Shown here piece after piece: positions 61,601 to 64,000 of a stretch of 64,000 bases of DNA. The notes beneath the pieces are model-generated. The model did no database searches. It saw only the letters and a program-made list of their open reading frames with translations, and was not told the origin of the DNA. Every line of letters begins with the position of its first letter. The stretch's first letter is position 1. The translations under genes were made by a program, and so were the position numbers. This DNA is from Gorsachius magnificus (Eukaryota; Chordata; Aves; Pelecaniformes; Ardeidae), in contig CM067089.1 in assembly GCA_034008185.1 (NCBI GenBank), positions 22,602,213-22,666,212 on the forward strand, given 5' to 3'.

Positions 61601-64000
61601 GAACCTTGCCATCTCCTGCTCATAAAGGGTAGCTGAAGCAATGATGGATTTCCAAGCCAGTATTGCTGCCTTGCAGGTTGAGCCGATGAGGAGCACTTCA
61701 CAAGCACTTGGGGAAGGTGCTTCCTCTGTCAGATAGTGCCTGCGTGCTATTTATGGGTCCTATCATTTAGGATCAGAGCATGAAATGCTCTTACCTGCTT
61801 GTGGCTTTGGTTCCTGGCTCCCCCTCCCAGCAAGGCTGGGAGATGTACGCACTGAAAGGTGGGGGTGTTGGTAGGGGATGGAGATAGCTGGTGGCTACAT
61901 CTCTTGTCTCTGTCTGCTGCCTTTATTTAGTCAGAATAGCTTTTGAGCAGGGTGTGACGAAGCTGTAAGAGCCCAGGCCTGCCTGGACCACTTGCTAACT
62001 GACGAACAGGGACAGAAGAGTGTGTGGCTTCCCTTTCCCTGCATCCCGATCCAGCTGCCATCTGTGTCCCTTGTGTACTTTTCATGAGAAGCTGCACCTG
62101 ATCAGTGCTATCTATCTTTGTGAGAGGCGTTTCCTGCTTGCACCAGCTGCTTTTCGAGGCTGTTGTGTATTACTTTCTACCTCTTTGGAGACACCAGGGC
62201 TTTGCCTTTGTGTTGGAGTTTTGTGTAAGCTGAGCTGCAGCCCAAACTGCCAGGTTCTGCCGATCTGTGACTAGAGCATTTCCTCCCAAATTTTCCCTTG
62301 AAGATCTTAATTTGGTTTCATGCCAAAAGCTTCCCTTGTATTTGGCTGGGTATGAAGCTTTCTGCTCTTGTCCTTCTGGAAAGGAGCTGTGGCAGTCCTC
62401 TCTAAGGGTGTTTAAACACTTTGTGGTGCAAGGCATTTCTACATACCATGCTGTTATAAGGGGAAGGCTCTCCCATCTCGTAATCCTGGAAGTTTGTTTT
62501 CTCTGTTGATTTCCATAATAAATTACTGAATATGCTCACTAGTGCAGGGCTGGGAGATGTAGAGCAGGCTGAAGCTTTGGATTAGTTGGATGCAGCAGCT
62601 CCAGTCTTTATTGGCAACATGAGCACCATGGCCATGCCTGAGTTCTGTTTAATGTGTGTTATTGCTCTGATGGCTGATAGTGCCTGGCTGTGGGATGCTG
62701 CAGAAAATAACTTTTTTTGTCTATGAATATCAGTCTCTTGATGCAAGGTCAGCCCTTCCTGGCTTGTGAGAAAAAAGAAAGTGCTGAAAATGAGCCCCCT
62801 CCTCAGCAGAACGGAGCATCCATGGCAGTGGTGGAGTTGGACAGGAGCTGGGAAGGGTACCTGTGTCCCTCAGCAGGAGGGATTCAGGATTGCCTGGGCA
62901 GAAGGACAGCCAAGTGGGGTTAGGTGTCAAAATACATTCATTTGTGTGTCTACGATAGCTTCTTCCTAAGGTCTGCTGCCTGCCTACCTGTACAATGTGG
63001 CCAAGGGGGGTGCCCTGCAGGCTGCATACAGCTTTCGCAGAGAACAACTCGGAGATGCACAGCCAAAGCCCAGTCTCATATCAGCATTGCCACGGGACAC
63101 GCGCAGTCACCCCGAGCAGGAAGCAGAGAGAGCAAAAATGTTATGAAGCTCACATAGCTCAAATTAACTTGCGTGGGAACAGGAGGGGTTAAGCCAGTCA
63201 CTTGGGTTTTGCACATGGGATTAGAGGTGAGTAGCATCCTTAACCCTGTAAGGCTGAAGAACTGGGCAGTAGACATCCCCCTGCGGTACTTTCTTATGAA
63301 GAGGCAGGTGTTTAACCATTTAAGAGCCCGTAGAGGGAGCTGCTTTGCTGCCTGTGGCATGGATTTCCCTCTCCCTGTGTTCACATATGCCCTCATGCAT
63401 TGCTCGTTGTACCACGAATGGATTCATAGATCGCCACACCAGAGCGACTGCCATGTCGATGTGGAAGAGAATGAAGACCTGGAGTGAGGAAACAACTGGC
63501 AGCAGGGGAGTTATGACTATTAAAAGGAAAAGATCTTTCTCTTAACCTAATTATTGTAGGTAGTATAATCCATGCCACTGAGTTGTTCAGTTCTGTGTTA
63601 AAATAATGTGGCATTCTGCTAAGGGAGAGCACGTGGTGTTCCTTAAAGCTGGTCATTGTGTAGGCTCACATCTACATTCGAACAAACTCAAGCCCAAAGT
63701 ATTTCTTCGTTCCTGCATCATCACCTTCTGGGGACAGGATATTCATTGAACGTGAATGGGAATTTCTGGCCTAATTCGGTCTCCTGCAGGTAACTTCCCC
63801 AGAGAGGGTGCTGTGGGAGCACTACACATGATAATTTAGGCAATTCAATTTCTGCAGAAGTCTGAACAGGGATTTGGAATCTGATTCCCAGAAGGTTTTG
63901 ATATTCTTGAAATATTTGTTGCTGTTTAGAAGCGGACCGTCGTCTTAGACATTACTCCACAAACTGAGACTCACTTCTGAAATGAAATGTGCTCCCTGGG
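52614..64000 (+). other. TLL2: TLL2 intron 1, last part in window
   Basis: No exon, RNA gene or transposon recognised over 11.4 kb. I looked for the exon 2 start expected after DPCKA (Phe-(Trp/Leu)-Gly-Asp-Ile-Ala-Leu-Asp) and did not see it. Long frames such as 60147-60671 (minus, 174 codons) and 54054-54404 (minus) do not resemble known proteins. The intron presumably continues beyond 64000. Confidence 0.7.

Noticed and set aside
35884..64000. Search for TLL2 exon 2 (continuing DPCKA with a Gly-Asp-Ile-Ala-Leu-Asp stretch)
   Set aside because: Short partial matches such as a Gly-Asp-Ile-Ala reading near 39.1 kb do not continue as the family sequence; exon 2 appears to lie beyond the window.
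1..64000. CRISPR arrays, tRNA or rRNA genes, bacterial operons
   Set aside because: No regularly spaced repeats, cloverleaf-like sequences with A and B boxes, or rRNA stretches were recognised; gene structure is clearly eukaryotic.

Overview
The window looks like part of a bird nuclear genome (a nuclear chromosome, not prokaryotic). It has eukaryotic split genes with GT-AG introns, several CR1 LINE fragments of the avian type (3' ends in a repeated ATTCTATG-like octamer), a solo endogenous-retrovirus LTR of a kind I know as common in neoavian genomes, and a GC-rich promoter island. The gene pair TM9SF3-TLL2 in head-to-tail order matches human chromosome 10q24 and, as I recall it, chicken chromosome 6. 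The species cannot be named from the sequence alone.

Layout. (1) Positions 1-23450: the last eleven coding exons of TM9SF3 on the plus strand, encoding 395 residues up to the stop codon. The upstream exons lie left of the window. All ten introns between these exons obey GT-AG and every exon-exon phase closes. They range from 94 bp to about 7.9 kb. (2) Positions 23451 to about 25.0 kb, perhaps further: an AU-rich 3' UTR with several poly(A) signals. (3) About 25.0-35.5 kb: intergenic DNA holding two plus-strand CR1 fragments. (4) About 35.49-36.2 kb: a CpG-rich promoter with GC box, inverted CCAAT box and very C-rich tract, and the first coding exon of TLL2 (tolloid-like 2), which encodes a signal peptide and the start of the prodomain ending in the family motif DPCKA. 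(5) Position 35884 to the end: the large first intron of TLL2, holding two minus-strand CR1 fragments, one solo LTR with a perfect 5-bp target-site duplication, and otherwise unremarkable DNA. I found no TLL2 exon 2.

The two genes are not functionally linked: TM9SF3 is a nine-pass Golgi/endosomal membrane protein and TLL2 is a secreted astacin metalloprotease. Their adjacency is old vertebrate synteny. I saw no convincing previously undescribed system. The points most worth a second look are an unexplained set of protein-like antisense reading frames inside TM9SF3 intron 5 (about 10.0-10.9 kb), the LTR with intact TATA and poly(A) signals in TLL2 intron 1, and the G-quadruplex-prone tract at the TLL2 promoter. 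Most other open reading frames in the window are chance frames in introns or in GC-rich DNA.
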